From: JACKIP01 sp963710165
GTDB lineage: Bacteria > Pseudomonadota > Alphaproteobacteria > Micavibrionales > Micavibrionaceae
Length of the DNA: 64,000 nucleotides
Direction: 5' to 3'
NCBI GenBank assembly: GCA_963710165.1
Contig: CAVPYZ010000001.1
Location: 434,001-498,000 of the forward strand
Both the position numbers and the translations under genes were made by a program. The notes under the pieces are model-generated. The model searched no databases. It saw only the letters and a list, made by a program, of their open reading frames with translations, and was not told the origin of the DNA. Positions 52,700 through 61,720 of the stretch are shown one piece after another; positions within the stretch are counted from its first letter, which is position 1; each line of letters opens with the position of its first letter.

Positions 52700-53064
52700 T
52701 GACCATACAACGTTTTCACACAAATGACCGTATGAGCCAGATTGTGGTTCACGGGGAGACTATTTATATTGCGGGTCAGGTCGCGTGGAAAAATCGTGGC
52801 GGGTCAATTACGGATCAGACAAATGAAATTTTGGACGCAATTGACAACTATCTAATCGAATCGGAAAGCGATAAATGGAATATTTTATCTGCATCCGTTT
52901 GGCTATCCGATGCCGCCGCGCAACTAGAAGAATTTAATCAGGTCTGGGATAATTGGTTGCCAGAAGGTCACGCCCCGACACGCGCTTGCGTAGAGTCAAA
53001 ATTAGTAGCACCGGACTTTCACGTTGAAGTCGCGGTAATTGCAGCAAAGAAGCAATCACTATGA
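52699..53064 (+). CDS. RidA-family reactive imine deaminase
   Basis: The 121-residue protein has the YjgF/RidA fold: SQIVVHGETIYIAGQVAW, then FNQVWDNWLPEGHAPTRACVESKLVAPDFHVEVAVIA, with the conserved arginine (R in TRACVE) that binds the imine carboxylate. It removes reactive enamine/imine intermediates. It overlaps the next gene by 4 bases and is likely part of the pdh transcript. Confidence 0.88.
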   Translation: MTIQRFHTNDRMSQIVVHGETIYIAGQVAWKNRGGSITDQTNEILDAIDNYLIESESDKWNILSASVWLSDAAAQLEEFNQVWDNWLPEGHAPTRACVESKLVAPDFHVEVAVIAAKKQSL

Positions 53065-53408
53065 GCAATTACAAAAATAAGGAAGCTGAAATTGAGACGT
53101 TAGATGGTATTAGAAAACTTAAATTCGTGTTGTTGAGTGTTTTATTTTTTTCTATATATACATTTCTAGTATATCTCTTAGCGTTTGTTTTTGAAGACCA
53201 CATTCTCAGAGCATTTACTGGAGGCTATCAAAGAGCTTCTTTTGGTCTGGGTATTAATAATGTTGCATCATCAATAAGAGCTATCGCAACTCTACTTGTA
53301 TCAATAGGTATTATTATTGTCCCTTTTATGACATGGAAGAAATTTTTTATAAAATATGGTGAAAATACTCGCCCTGTAAGCAAATTCAAGACAAAGAAAG
53401 AAGTTTAA
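53061..53408 (+). CDS. Hypothetical two-helix membrane protein
   Basis: The 115-residue protein has two membrane helices (about 20-43 and 67-88) and basic ends. It is unrecognised. Its start overlaps the RidA stop and pdhB follows directly after its stop codon. Confidence 0.6.
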   Translation: MSNYKNKEAEIETLDGIRKLKFVLLSVLFFSIYTFLVYLLAFVFEDHILRAFTGGYQRASFGLGINNVASSIRAIATLLVSIGIIIVPFMTWKKFFIKYGENTRPVSKFKTKKEV

Positions 53409-54851
53409 ATGCCAATTAACGTTTTAATGCCAGCCCTGTCTCCGACTATGACGGAAGGAACGCTTGCCAAATGGATTAAACAAGAAGGGGATTCTGTTAA
53501 TCCGGGCGATGTCATTGCGGAGATTGAAACCGATAAAGCAACGATGGAAGTCGAAGCAGTCGAAGAGGGCACAATCGGAAAAATCCTGATTGAAGAAGGG
53601 ACGGAAAACGTGGCCGTGAACACGCCGATTGCTGTGCTGTTAGAGGACGGCGAGAGCGCGGACGACATAGACGAAGACAGCCTTGAGGTAAATGTTGAAC
53701 AAGACGCTGCGCGTGGTAGCGAACCGCAAATAGATATAAAGGATAGACCTGATACGGGGCCTGCGCCCACACAACCTGGCGGTGCAGATATTGAAAATCG
53801 CGATATTTTATACGCACAAGGCGCTGTGATAGAGCCGCCGGTTTTTGACGAAGCCGTTTTTATGAAGGATACCTATGAATGTACAGTGCGGGAAGCTTTG
53901 CGTGATGTGATGGCGGAGGAAATGCGCCGCGATGAACTGGTTCATATTTTGGGCGAAGAAGTTGCAGAATATCAGGGCGCTTATAAAGTAACCCAGGGGT
54001 TATTGGATGAGTTTGGTGCAAAGCGGGTCATTGACACACCCATCACAGAGCACGGCTTTGCGGGGCTGGCTGTTGGTTCTGCCATGAATGGTTTGAAGCC
54101 AATTGTTGAATTTATGACGTTTAATTTCGCCATGCAGGCCATTGACCATATTATTAATTCTGCCGCTAAAACGCTTTACATGGCGGGGGGGCAATTAGGA
54201 TGCCCGATTGTATTCCGCGGACCAAACGGTGCAGCCTCTCGCGTGGCGGCGCAACACTCGCAATGTTATGCCAGTTGGTATGGTCATATTCCGGGTTTGA
54301 AAGTGATAGCCCCATGGAACAGTACAGATTGTAAGGGGTTATTGCGTGCCGCAATTCGTGATCCAAATCCCGTTGTGTTTTTAGAGCATGAGTTGATGTA
54401 CGGTCAAACATTTGACGCACCAACAGATGAAGAGTTTGAAATTCCTATTGGCCGCGCCAAAATTGAACGCGAAGGATCAGATGTTACCATTGTGGCTTTC
54501 TCTATTATGGTTGGAAAATCATTGGAAGCTGCTGAAAGATTAGCAGAAGAAGGTATTGATGCCGAAATTATAAATCTCCGCACCATTCGCCCGCTTGATC
54601 GCTGGACGATCCTCGAGTCACTTAAGAAAACCAATCGCATGGTTGCCGTTGAAGAGGGCTGGCCATTTGCAGGTATTGGGTCAGAAATCGTTGCTTTGGC
54701 AATGAATGAAGGGTTTGACCATTTGGACGCACCGGTAAAACGTGTCCATGCCGCCGATGTACCGCTACCTTATGCGGCTAACCTAGAGGCGCTAGCTCTT
54801 CCGCAGGTTGACGAGATTGTGAAGGCTGCCAAATCTGTGTGTTATAAATAG
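53409..54851 (+). CDS. pdhB: Pyruvate dehydrogenase E1 component subunit beta with N-terminal lipoyl domain
   Basis: The 480-residue protein starts with an 80-residue lipoyl domain (MPALSPTMTEGTLAKW, lipoyl lysine in ETDKATMEVEAVEEG), then an acidic/Pro linker, then the transketolase-type E1 beta core (VREALRDVMAEEMRRDE, RVIDTPITEHGFAGLAVGSAM, ...). A lipoyl domain on E1 beta is an alphaproteobacterial feature. It pairs with pdhA and hands acetyl groups to pdhC. An antisense gene overlaps its last 74 bases. Confidence 0.95.
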   Translation: MPINVLMPALSPTMTEGTLAKWIKQEGDSVNPGDVIAEIETDKATMEVEAVEEGTIGKILIEEGTENVAVNTPIAVLLEDGESADDIDEDSLEVNVEQDAARGSEPQIDIKDRPDTGPAPTQPGGADIENRDILYAQGAVIEPPVFDEAVFMKDTYECTVREALRDVMAEEMRRDELVHILGEEVAEYQGAYKVTQGLLDEFGAKRVIDTPITEHGFAGLAVGSAMNGLKPIVEFMTFNFAMQAIDHIINSAAKTLYMAGGQLGCPIVFRGPNGAASRVAAQHSQCYASWYGHIPGLKVIAPWNSTDCKGLLRAAIRDPNPVVFLEHELMYGQTFDAPTDEEFEIPIGRAKIEREGSDVTIVAFSIMVGKSLEAAERLAEEGIDAEIINLRTIRPLDRWTILESLKKTNRMVAVEEGWPFAGIGSEIVALAMNEGFDHLDAPVKRVHAADVPLPYAANLEALALPQVDEIVKAAKSVCYK

Positions 54852-55176
54852 AGGAAGTTATTAACGTGATAAGATCTCTTTCTCTCGCCGGATTAAAAGA
54901 TAGCTCCTCTTTCTTTGCTGCTTTGATTTCAGAAGGTTTTAAACCAAACGTCTGCGGCTCATCGTGCTCTTCCGCAGAAAAAAGAATGGCGTGGTTAACA
55001 ATTCTAGAGAAAAGCCTTGTACGGTTTTCGTCAACTTCGTTTGTGGCAAATTTCAAGACAAGGTCTTGTAATTCTTTTTCTCTATCACATGCAGACGCAT
55101 TTTGGCTATCCTCCTCGGTTGGGTCAAAAGATGTAGGCATATCTTGTGGTAATCCAAATTGATCTAAAAGTGTCAT
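54778..55176 (-). CDS. Hypothetical acidic protein antisense to the pdhB end
   Basis: The 132-residue protein has an acidic, soluble sequence (SFDPTEEDSQNASACDREKELQDLVLKFATNEVDENRTRLFSRIVNHAILFSAEEHDEP). GAGGGAGA precedes ATG 55176, which supports this strand over a plus-strand frame at 54866-55162 that lacks such a site and has a poor composition. It interrupts the pdhB-pdhC gap and overlaps pdhB by 74 bases. It is unrecognised. Confidence 0.6.
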   Translation of the reverse strand: MTLLDQFGLPQDMPTSFDPTEEDSQNASACDREKELQDLVLKFATNEVDENRTRLFSRIVNHAILFSAEEHDEPQTFGLKPSEIKAAKKEELSFNPARERDLITLITSSIYNTQIWQPSQSRQPAEELAPLG

Positions 55177-55253
55177 CTATGTTCTCCCTCTTTATTTTTA
55201 TAGTTACTAATGCGATAACAAATTATGGTTTTAAACGTCAAGGATAAAATATT

Positions 55254-56564
55254 ATGCCAATTAAAATAACAATGCCTGCTCTTTCCCCTACTATGACGGA
55301 AGGGACGCTCGCCAAATGGGTGAAAAATGAAGGGGATGATATTAGCCCGGGTGATGTCATTGCGGAGATTGAGACGGATAAGGCCACTATGGAAGTGGAA
55401 GCTGTTGAAGAAGGCAAGCTGGCCAAAATTATTATTTCCGCAGGTACGGAAAATGTTCCTGTGAATGAAATGATCGCTGTTATGCTGGAAGAAGATGAAG
55501 ACGATAGCGCCCTTCAGGATTTTTTAAATCAGAGCACAAACGATGACGCGCCTTCAAAAGAACCCAAGGCAGAAGATGCAGAAAAAGGACATGGCCGCAC
55601 CAAACAAGCGCCGGAAGCGTCTTCCTCTCAAAATAATAACTCTCAAAATCAGAGTAGCAATAATTCAAGCAGGATTGTCGCCTCACCTCTCGCCAAACGC
55701 ATAGCAAGCCAGAACAACGTTAACCTATCTCAAGTCAACGGCAGTGGTCCACAAGGCCGCGTCGTAAAAGCGGATGTTGAAAAGGCTATGACATCGGGCA
55801 GCGCACATCGTTCAACCACCTCATCAGCACCGATGGCACAAGGCGCCGATGCGCGCGCGCTGGCTGATGCATATGGCATGGAATATGAAACTGTAAAAAA
55901 TTCTGGAATGCGTAAAATTATCGCAAAACGTCTATTGGAATCTAAACAAACCGTTCCTCATTTTTATCTGACTGTTGAATGCCAGTTAGATGGGCTGCTT
56001 GATGCTAGGAAATCAATCAATGCCGAAGCCGATGGTGAATACAAACTATCCGTTAATGATTTCGTGATCAAAGCGGTGGCGGAAGCTCTTCAAAAATACC
56101 CTGCGGCGAACGTGGCATGGACGGAAGACGCCATTTTGCAGTTCAAACATAGTGATGTATCAATTGCTGTTGCAACAGAAAGCGGATTAATTACGCCAAT
56201 TATTAAAAAGGCGGAGGAAAAATCCCTGAGAGAGATTTCAACCGAAATGAAAGAACTTGCAGGAAAGGCGCGTGACGGAAAACTGAAACCAGAAGAGTTT
56301 CAAGGAGGAACGTTCTCTATTTCCAATCTGGGTATGTTCGGCGTGGATGAATTTTCAGCCATCATTAACCCGCCGCAAAGCTGTATTCTGGCAGTTGGCG
56401 CAGGTAAGGAAAAACCCTATGCTAAAAACGGCGCGGTTGCGATCGGCACATTTATGAACGTGACACTTTCAACAGATCACAGATCAGTTGACGGCGCTGT
56501 CGGAGCAGAATTTTTGAAAGTCTTCAAACGCCTGATCGAAAATCCAATTTTGATGATGACGTAA
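55254..56564 (+). CDS. pdhC: Dihydrolipoyllysine-residue acetyltransferase (E2 of pyruvate dehydrogenase)
   Basis: The 436-residue E2 has one lipoyl domain (first 80 residues, ETDKATMEVEAVEEG), an Asn/Ser/Gln-rich linker, a peripheral-subunit-binding domain (IVASPLAKRIASQNN...SGPQGRVVKADVEKAM) and the acetyltransferase core with the catalytic DHRSVDGAVGAEF. Its lipoyl domain closely copies that of pdhB at the DNA and protein level. It binds E1 and Lpd. Confidence 0.95.
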   Translation: MPIKITMPALSPTMTEGTLAKWVKNEGDDISPGDVIAEIETDKATMEVEAVEEGKLAKIIISAGTENVPVNEMIAVMLEEDEDDSALQDFLNQSTNDDAPSKEPKAEDAEKGHGRTKQAPEASSSQNNNSQNQSSNNSSRIVASPLAKRIASQNNVNLSQVNGSGPQGRVVKADVEKAMTSGSAHRSTTSSAPMAQGADARALADAYGMEYETVKNSGMRKIIAKRLLESKQTVPHFYLTVECQLDGLLDARKSINAEADGEYKLSVNDFVIKAVAEALQKYPAANVAWTEDAILQFKHSDVSIAVATESGLITPIIKKAEEKSLREISTEMKELAGKARDGKLKPEEFQGGTFSISNLGMFGVDEFSAIINPPQSCILAVGAGKEKPYAKNGAVAIGTFMNVTLSTDHRSVDGAVGAEFLKVFKRLIENPILMMT

Positions 56565-56591
56565 CCTATTTTAACTAAAAAGGATAAAACT

Positions 56592-56762
56592 ATGAAAAAA
56601 ACAATCATAATAGCGGCATTTTGCCTCATTTACACAAGCGGTCTTACAGCTTGCAAAACTACAGTCCAAGACGGACCACGTAAAGTTGTTGTTGAAGATA
56701 ATGATAGTAGCAGCGATAGAAATTTTTGTCCTCCGGGCCACGCAAAAAAAGGATGGTGTTAA
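56592..56762 (+). CDS. 56-residue lipoprotein with a CPPGHAKKGWC tail
   Basis: An ATG after AAAAGGATAAAAC begins a 56-residue frame with a lipobox LTAC (18-21), an acidic middle and a C-terminal motif FCPPGHAKKGWC. This tail recurs in many small bacterial lipoproteins of unknown role. It lies between pdhC and the NIPSNAP gene. Confidence 0.65.
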   Translation: MKKTIIIAAFCLIYTSGLTACKTTVQDGPRKVVVEDNDSSSDRNFCPPGHAKKGWC

Positions 56763-56768
56763 GAAATC

Positions 56769-57065
56769 ATGATCATAGATCATCGCACTTATAATATTCT
56801 TCCGCGTCTCACGTCGCGATACATGGAAATATTTAAGACACAATGCGTGCCGATTAATCGTAAATATTTCGGGCAAGAGGTTGGCATTTATTTAACTGAA
56901 GTTGGGCCACAAAATCAGCTGACACATTTGTGGCAATATGATGATTACGCGGATTATGAAGTCAAACGAAAAGCGCGTGACGGCGACCCCGATTGGCCAA
57001 AATATTTAAAAGATACGGAAGGGTTATTAGTCTCTCAAGAAACGAAGTTGATCAGAAAAATCTGA
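56769..57065 (+). CDS. NIPSNAP-family protein
   Basis: The 98-residue protein shows the NIPSNAP pattern: IDHRTYNILPRLTSRYMEIF, YLTEVGPQNQLTHLWQYDDYADYEVKRKA. Its function is unknown. It starts 6 bases after the lipoprotein stop and precedes a GNAT gene. Confidence 0.85.
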   Translation: MIIDHRTYNILPRLTSRYMEIFKTQCVPINRKYFGQEVGIYLTEVGPQNQLTHLWQYDDYADYEVKRKARDGDPDWPKYLKDTEGLLVSQETKLIRKI

Positions 57066-57067
57066 AT

Positions 57068-57574
57068 ATGATTGGTATAAATTATACTCATGCAAACCAA
57101 GATTATATCGGGCGCATTAACCTTGTAGATATTCGTGCCGATTTGCATACCTTTGGTAAGAATTATCCATCAAGCGGAAATGACGCCGGTTTCTTAAGGG
57201 AACGTATTCAAAATAACGAAGTCTTTATTGCTTTAGATAATGAAGAGCTGGTCGCATTTATTATTTTTGAAATAAAAAATGACGAGAAGCTCTGCTATAT
57301 TCATCAAGTATCTGTAGCACCGGAATTCCAGCGTCAAGGCATCGCGAAAGAATTATTGAATAAAGTTATTGATGAAAGTAAAAAAGAAGGATGCGAAATC
57401 GTTTGTTTAACAACGACTTCAAATGCACCATGGGGTGTGAATCTTTATAAAAAAACGGGTTTTGATGAGGTGTATACAAAAGATGTCAAAGCTGAAATAA
57501 AACCATATCTGAATGAATGGCTCGGATATAAACCCGAAACTAAAACGTACTTTGAACTGAAAATACAAGGATAA
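57068..57574 (+). CDS. GNAT-family N-acetyltransferase
   Basis: From ATG 57068 the protein is 168 residues with the GNAT core: CYIHQVSVAPEFQRQGIAKELLNKVI (QRQGIA acetyl-CoA turn), SNAPWGVNLYKKTGF. The substrate is unknown. It follows NIPSNAP by 2 bases and precedes lpd by 3, so it is inside the pdh transcript. Confidence 0.85.
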   Translation: MIGINYTHANQDYIGRINLVDIRADLHTFGKNYPSSGNDAGFLRERIQNNEVFIALDNEELVAFIIFEIKNDEKLCYIHQVSVAPEFQRQGIAKELLNKVIDESKKEGCEIVCLTTTSNAPWGVNLYKKTGFDEVYTKDVKAEIKPYLNEWLGYKPETKTYFELKIQG

Positions 57575-57577
57575 AAA

Positions 57578-58966
57578 ATGGCTGAACAAAATTTTGATGT
57601 GATTGTAATTGGTGGTGGCCCAGGCGGATATGTGGCAGCTATCCGTGCAGCGCAGTTAAAGATGAAAGTGGCTTTAGTGGAGCGTGAACATTTGGGCGGT
57701 ATTTGCTTAAATTGGGGATGCATCCCGACAAAAGCGCTTCTTCGCACATCGGAGATTTATCATCTAATGCACCGCGCCGAAGAATTTGGCTTGAAATGTA
57801 GCGGTGTCGAATTCGATCTGCAAAAGGTGGTCGAACGTTCCCGCGGTGTGGCGTCTCAGTTATCAAACGGCATTAAACATTTGATGAAGAAAAACAAAGT
57901 GACTGTCTTTGACGGTGAAGCTAAGCTGAAAGGAAAAGGCAAAATATCCATAAATGATAAGGATGAAATCTCCGCCAAGAATATTATTATTGCCACAGGG
58001 GCACGCGCGCGTATCTTGCCGGGCCTAGAGCCTGATGGAGAGCTTGTCGTAACATATAAAGATGCAATGACGCCTAAAACAATGCCGAAAAAACTATTGG
58101 TTGTTGGATCTGGCGCAATCGGAATCGAATTTGCCAGCTTCTATAGAACTATGGGCGCAGAGGTGACAGTTGTAGAAGTGATGGATCGTGTTCTTCCTGT
58201 CGAGGACGCCGAAATTTCTAAGCTGGCGCATAAATCGTTTGAGAAACAGGGCATGAAAATTATCACCAATGCCATGGTAAAGAAGCTGGACAAAACAAAA
58301 AAAGATGTAACAGCGCATATTGAAATTAAAGGAAAAATTGAAAAGCAAACGTTTGATCGTGTGATCATGGCTGTTGGTATTGTTGGCAACACAGAAAATA
58401 TTGGTCTTGATAAGACCAAAGTTAAAACAGATCGCGGGCATATCGTCACCAATGAATGGATGGAAACAGCTGAAAAGGGTGTTTACGCCATTGGTGATGT
58501 AACAGGCGCGCCATGGCTTGCCCATAAAGCGTCACATGAAGCTATTATTTGTATCGATAAGCTGGCAGGGCAAAAAGGTGTCCACCCAATGAATAAATCT
58601 AATATTCCGGGCTGTACCTATTGCCATCCACAAGTTGCGAGTGTTGGCTTAACCGAAGAGAAAGCAAAAGAAGCCGGGCATAAGATTAAGGTTGGTCGTT
58701 TTCCGTTCATGGCGAACGGAAAGGCTATTGCACTCGGAGAGCCGGAAGGCCTCGTTAAAACAATCTTTGATGAAAAAACAGGTGAGCTGCTTGGCGCACA
58801 TATGATCGGTGCGGAAGTGACTGAATTAATTCAGGGCTATGTGATAGGAAAAACCGCAGAATTGGTTGAAGAAGATTATATGCACACCATTTTCCCACAC
58901 CCAACATTGTCCGAAATGATGCATGAATCTGTTTTAGATGCATATGCACGTGCAATTCACTTTTAA
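57578..58966 (+). CDS. lpd: Dihydrolipoyl dehydrogenase
   Basis: The 462-residue FAD enzyme reoxidises dihydrolipoyl groups of PDH (and possibly OGDH). GGGPGGYVAAIRAAQL, the redox pair in GGICLNWGCIPTKALL (C46/C51 region), VGSGAIGIEFA for NAD, GDV for FAD and the C-terminal HPTLSEMMHE base are present. Its presence in this locus supports a PDH-linked isoform. Confidence 0.95.
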   Translation: MAEQNFDVIVIGGGPGGYVAAIRAAQLKMKVALVEREHLGGICLNWGCIPTKALLRTSEIYHLMHRAEEFGLKCSGVEFDLQKVVERSRGVASQLSNGIKHLMKKNKVTVFDGEAKLKGKGKISINDKDEISAKNIIIATGARARILPGLEPDGELVVTYKDAMTPKTMPKKLLVVGSGAIGIEFASFYRTMGAEVTVVEVMDRVLPVEDAEISKLAHKSFEKQGMKIITNAMVKKLDKTKKDVTAHIEIKGKIEKQTFDRVIMAVGIVGNTENIGLDKTKVKTDRGHIVTNEWMETAEKGVYAIGDVTGAPWLAHKASHEAIICIDKLAGQKGVHPMNKSNIPGCTYCHPQVASVGLTEEKAKEAGHKIKVGRFPFMANGKAIALGEPEGLVKTIFDEKTGELLGAHMIGAEVTELIQGYVIGKTAELVEEDYMHTIFPHPTLSEMMHESVLDAYARAIHF

Positions 58967-58984
58967 ATATTTTATAATCTAAAA

Positions 58985-59353
58985 ATGGCAAATAATAAAA
59001 AAGACAGTTCAGGAAGTGGCGTCGCATTACTTGTTCTTGCAGGTGGTTTTTTATTAATCATTCTGGCGGCCGTTTTTTCGACCTCACACCCGCTTGATTT
59101 TATTGTAAACTTTTTTGCAACCTTGACAGGTTATATTTTTATTATAGCTCTGTTATGCATTGCTGCATCTATCTTCATTTATTATTGGAAAATAGGAGCA
59201 GCTGACCCAGATAAAACCTTGTCTGAAGCGACAAGAGACAATTTAGAATATTCGAGGGATATAACAGAAGATATTAAATATAAAGCAAAAGAATTTTATG
59301 CGGATTACAAGCAACGTGTAAAAGAAGCAGAAGAAGATAATAAATCTGAATGA
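58985..59353 (+). CDS. Hypothetical membrane protein
   Basis: The 122-residue protein has two hydrophobic helices (about 14-30 and 40-67), then a charged helical tail (NLEYSRDITEDIKYKAKEFYADYKQRVKEAEED). It is unrecognised. Its last 4 bases overlap lipA. Confidence 0.62.
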   Translation: MANNKKDSSGSGVALLVLAGGFLLIILAAVFSTSHPLDFIVNFFATLTGYIFIIALLCIAASIFIYYWKIGAADPDKTLSEATRDNLEYSRDITEDIKYKAKEFYADYKQRVKEAEEDNKSE

Positions 59354-60309
59354 CATATAACACAGACTTACTGGATCGCACCAAGCGCCATCGTGAGAAG
59401 CAGAAAAATCCGGATCGTCCCATGGGTAAAAAACCGGATTGGATCAAAGTTCGTGCGCCACAAGGAAAAGTGTACGAAGAAACCAAAGCCATTGTGCGCA
59501 AACAAAAATTAACCACAGTTTGTGAAGAAGCCGGGTGTCCCAATGTGGGTGAATGTTGGAATAAACAGCATGCAACATTTATGATCATGGGCGAAATATG
59601 CACGCGTGCCTGTTCGTTTTGTAATGTGGCGACGGGCAAACCTGATGTTCTAGATCAAATGGAACCACTTCGCGTTGGTGTTGCGGTCATGCAGATGGGA
59701 TTAAAACATGTTGTAATTACATCTGTTGATCGTGATGATCTGGATGACTGCGGTGCAGAGCATTTTGAAAAGACTATTAAAGCCATTCGTTTTAAATCAC
59801 CTGAAACTACGATTGAAATACTTCCTGGTGATTTTAAAGGAAATCTGACCTCGATTGACCGTGTCATCGCGGCGCAACCAGATGTCTTTAATCATAACCT
59901 AGAGACTGTTCCGCGCCTTTATCCCACTGTTCGACCCGGTGCGCGCTATTTCCGCTCATTGCGTTTATTAGAACGTGTAAAAGAAAAGGATCCCAAGCAA
60001 TTCACAAAATCGGGCTTGATGGTTGGCCTCGGTGAAACAATGCAGGAAGTCATGCAAGTCATGGATGATATGCGCGCCGCAGGAATTGATTTCATAACAA
60101 TTGGTCAATACTTACAGCCAACGCCCAAACATGCGCCTCTGGATCGTTTTTGGACTCCTGAAGAATTCAAAGAGCTAGAAACACTTGCCTGGGGGAAAGG
60201 TTTTCTGATGGTATCGGCATCACCCTTGACGCGTTCTTCCCATCACGCAGGAGAAGACTTTGCAAAATTAAAAGCATCCCGCGCCGCCAAAATTATGGCA
60301 GCGGAGTAG
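59350..60309 (+). CDS. lipA: Lipoyl synthase
   Basis: The 319-residue radical SAM enzyme inserts the two sulphurs of lipoate. The auxiliary cluster CEEAGCPNVGECW (about 58-70), the radical SAM CTRACSFC (about 85-92) and the C-terminal RSSHHAGEDF are exactly where the family has them. It supplies lipoate for pdhB, pdhC and other E2 proteins nearby. Confidence 0.96.
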   Translation: MTYNTDLLDRTKRHREKQKNPDRPMGKKPDWIKVRAPQGKVYEETKAIVRKQKLTTVCEEAGCPNVGECWNKQHATFMIMGEICTRACSFCNVATGKPDVLDQMEPLRVGVAVMQMGLKHVVITSVDRDDLDDCGAEHFEKTIKAIRFKSPETTIEILPGDFKGNLTSIDRVIAAQPDVFNHNLETVPRLYPTVRPGARYFRSLRLLERVKEKDPKQFTKSGLMVGLGETMQEVMQVMDDMRAAGIDFITIGQYLQPTPKHAPLDRFWTPEEFKELETLAWGKGFLMVSASPLTRSSHHAGEDFAKLKASRAAKIMAAE

Positions 60310-60314
60310 GCGGC

Positions 60315-60749
60315 GTGCCATCCCACTTTGAACAAAAAATTCTTCCCTATACGCCTGAACAAATGTTTGATCTGGTGGCGTCCGTTGATGACTATAAAAA
60401 ATTTGTGCCATGGTGTGTCGGTAGCCGGATTAAAAAATGGGAAGGCGATGATATTTTTTATGCCGATCTGGTTATTGGCTATAAAATGTTTCGGGAGAGG
60501 TTTTCTTCAAAAGTGCATCTTGAAAAACCAGATCGTATCCACATCCAATATTTGGAAGGTCCTCTAAAACACCTAACAAATGAATGGCGCTTTATACCGG
60601 AATGTAACGGACATTGCCGCATTGATTTTGCCGTAGAATTCGAATTCAGTAATTTTGTGTTTCAAAGTATTGTAAACGTGTTTTTCAATGAAGTCGTCAA
60701 ACGTATGGTCAGTGCTTTTGAAAAGCGTGCTAATGAGTTATATGGTTAA
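60315..60749 (+). CDS. ratA: Coenzyme Q-binding/START-domain protein RatA (COQ10)
   Basis: The 144-residue START/polyketide-cyclase-fold protein has YTPEQMFDLVASVDDYKKFVPWCVGSRI and NEWRFIPECNGHCRIDFAVEFEF. The family includes COQ10 and RatA. The start is GTG 60315, 5 bases after lipA. cinA overlaps by 20 bases on the other strand. Confidence 0.88.
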   Translation: MPSHFEQKILPYTPEQMFDLVASVDDYKKFVPWCVGSRIKKWEGDDIFYADLVIGYKMFRERFSSKVHLEKPDRIHIQYLEGPLKHLTNEWRFIPECNGHCRIDFAVEFEFSNFVFQSIVNVFFNEVVKRMVSAFEKRANELYG

Positions 60750-61209
60750 GTAGAAGCGTAAGCGCTTTTTCCGCTGTTTGTGTACGGATGGACTCACGAT
60801 TACCTTCAAAATGACACTCAAATGACCCGATATAATCCTGATCTGCTATCCCTATATAGACAAGACCAACGGGCTTATCACTTGTACCGCCTGTCGGTCC
60901 CGCGACACCTGTCACACTAACCGCAAGCTGCGCTTTTGAATTTTTAAGTGCGCCACGTGCCATATTCTCTGCCGTCTCCGCACTGACAGCACCATGAGTT
61001 TTCAAGATTTGTGATGAAACACCCAACAATTCTGTTTTTGCATCATTAGAGTAGGTCACAAAGCCGCGCTCAAAAACAGCGGATGATCCTGCGCGATCTG
61101 TCATCAGCTTTGCAATCAACCCGCCCGTACAACTCTCTGCCGTAGCAAGCATCATTTTTTTCTGTTCAAGTACTTTTGAAAGTTGTTCAACCAACAGCGA
61201 TAAATTCAT
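60730..61209 (-). CDS. pncC: CinA C-terminal domain protein (nicotinamide-nucleotide amidohydrolase)
   Basis: The stand-alone CinA domain has MLATAESCTGGLIAKLMTDRAGSSAVFERGFVTYSNDAK and SVTGVAGPTGGTSDKPVGLVYIG. It deamidates NMN in pyridine-nucleotide recycling. ATG 61209 is preferred; in-frame ATGs at 61218 and 61224 lie within the end of pgpA. It follows pgpA with overlap. Confidence 0.9.
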   Translation of the reverse strand: MNLSLLVEQLSKVLEQKKMMLATAESCTGGLIAKLMTDRAGSSAVFERGFVTYSNDAKTELLGVSSQILKTHGAVSAETAENMARGALKNSKAQLAVSVTGVAGPTGGTSDKPVGLVYIGIADQDYIGSFECHFEGNRESIRTQTAEKALTLLLNHITH

Positions 61210-61720
61210 GATATCCATATCCAACCGCTGTAAAACAAAGCGCCGCGGCGATCCCTGCTAAAACGTCATCTATCATGACACCCATGCCGCCTTTAATATT
61301 TTTGTCTGCTAATGAAATCGGCCAAGGCTTTAAGATGTCAAAAAAGCGAAATAAAACAAAGCCGATCACCGGCTGCATCCATCCGGTCGCATAAAGCGGC
61401 GTTCCGGAATTTTGGAATACCCACACGAGGGGTATCAGTGTCACCATTATGCCCACGACTTCATCAATCACAATTCTTTTTGAGTCATGGGTCTTGTGGT
61501 CTTTATCAAATTTATCAGCAGAGATGACACCAAGTAGAAAGAGCGCAAGGGTGAACGAGGCGTAATATAAAATTGAGATATTTTGCTCAAAATAATGATG
61601 CCAATTTAAGAAGAGCAGATAGATAAATAATAAGCCCCCAAGCGTGCCCCATGTGCCGGGCGCTTTCGGTATGCGTCCCAGATATCCCCATGTGGCGAAA
61701 AGATCGTTAAGCTGTTTCAT
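61187..61720 (-). CDS. pgpA: Phosphatidylglycerophosphatase A
   Basis: The 177-residue membrane enzyme removes the phosphate from PGP to give phosphatidylglycerol. The LGRIPKAPGTWGTLGGLL block and FDKDHKTHDSKRIVIDEVVGI match PgpA. It overlaps ispDF by 14 bases upstream and cinA downstream. Confidence 0.92.
   Translation of the reverse strand: MKQLNDLFATWGYLGRIPKAPGTWGTLGGLLFIYLLFLNWHHYFEQNISILYYASFTLALFLLGVISADKFDKDHKTHDSKRIVIDEVVGIMVTLIPLVWVFQNSGTPLYATGWMQPVIGFVLFRFFDILKPWPISLADKNIKGGMGVMIDDVLAGIAAALCFTAVGYGYHEFIAVG

Noticed and set aside
54866..55162. 98-residue plus-strand frame between pdhB and pdhC
   Set aside because: The minus-strand frame over the same bases has a strong ribosome site and more protein-like composition; the plus frame is Ser/Phe-rich and lacks a ribosome site.
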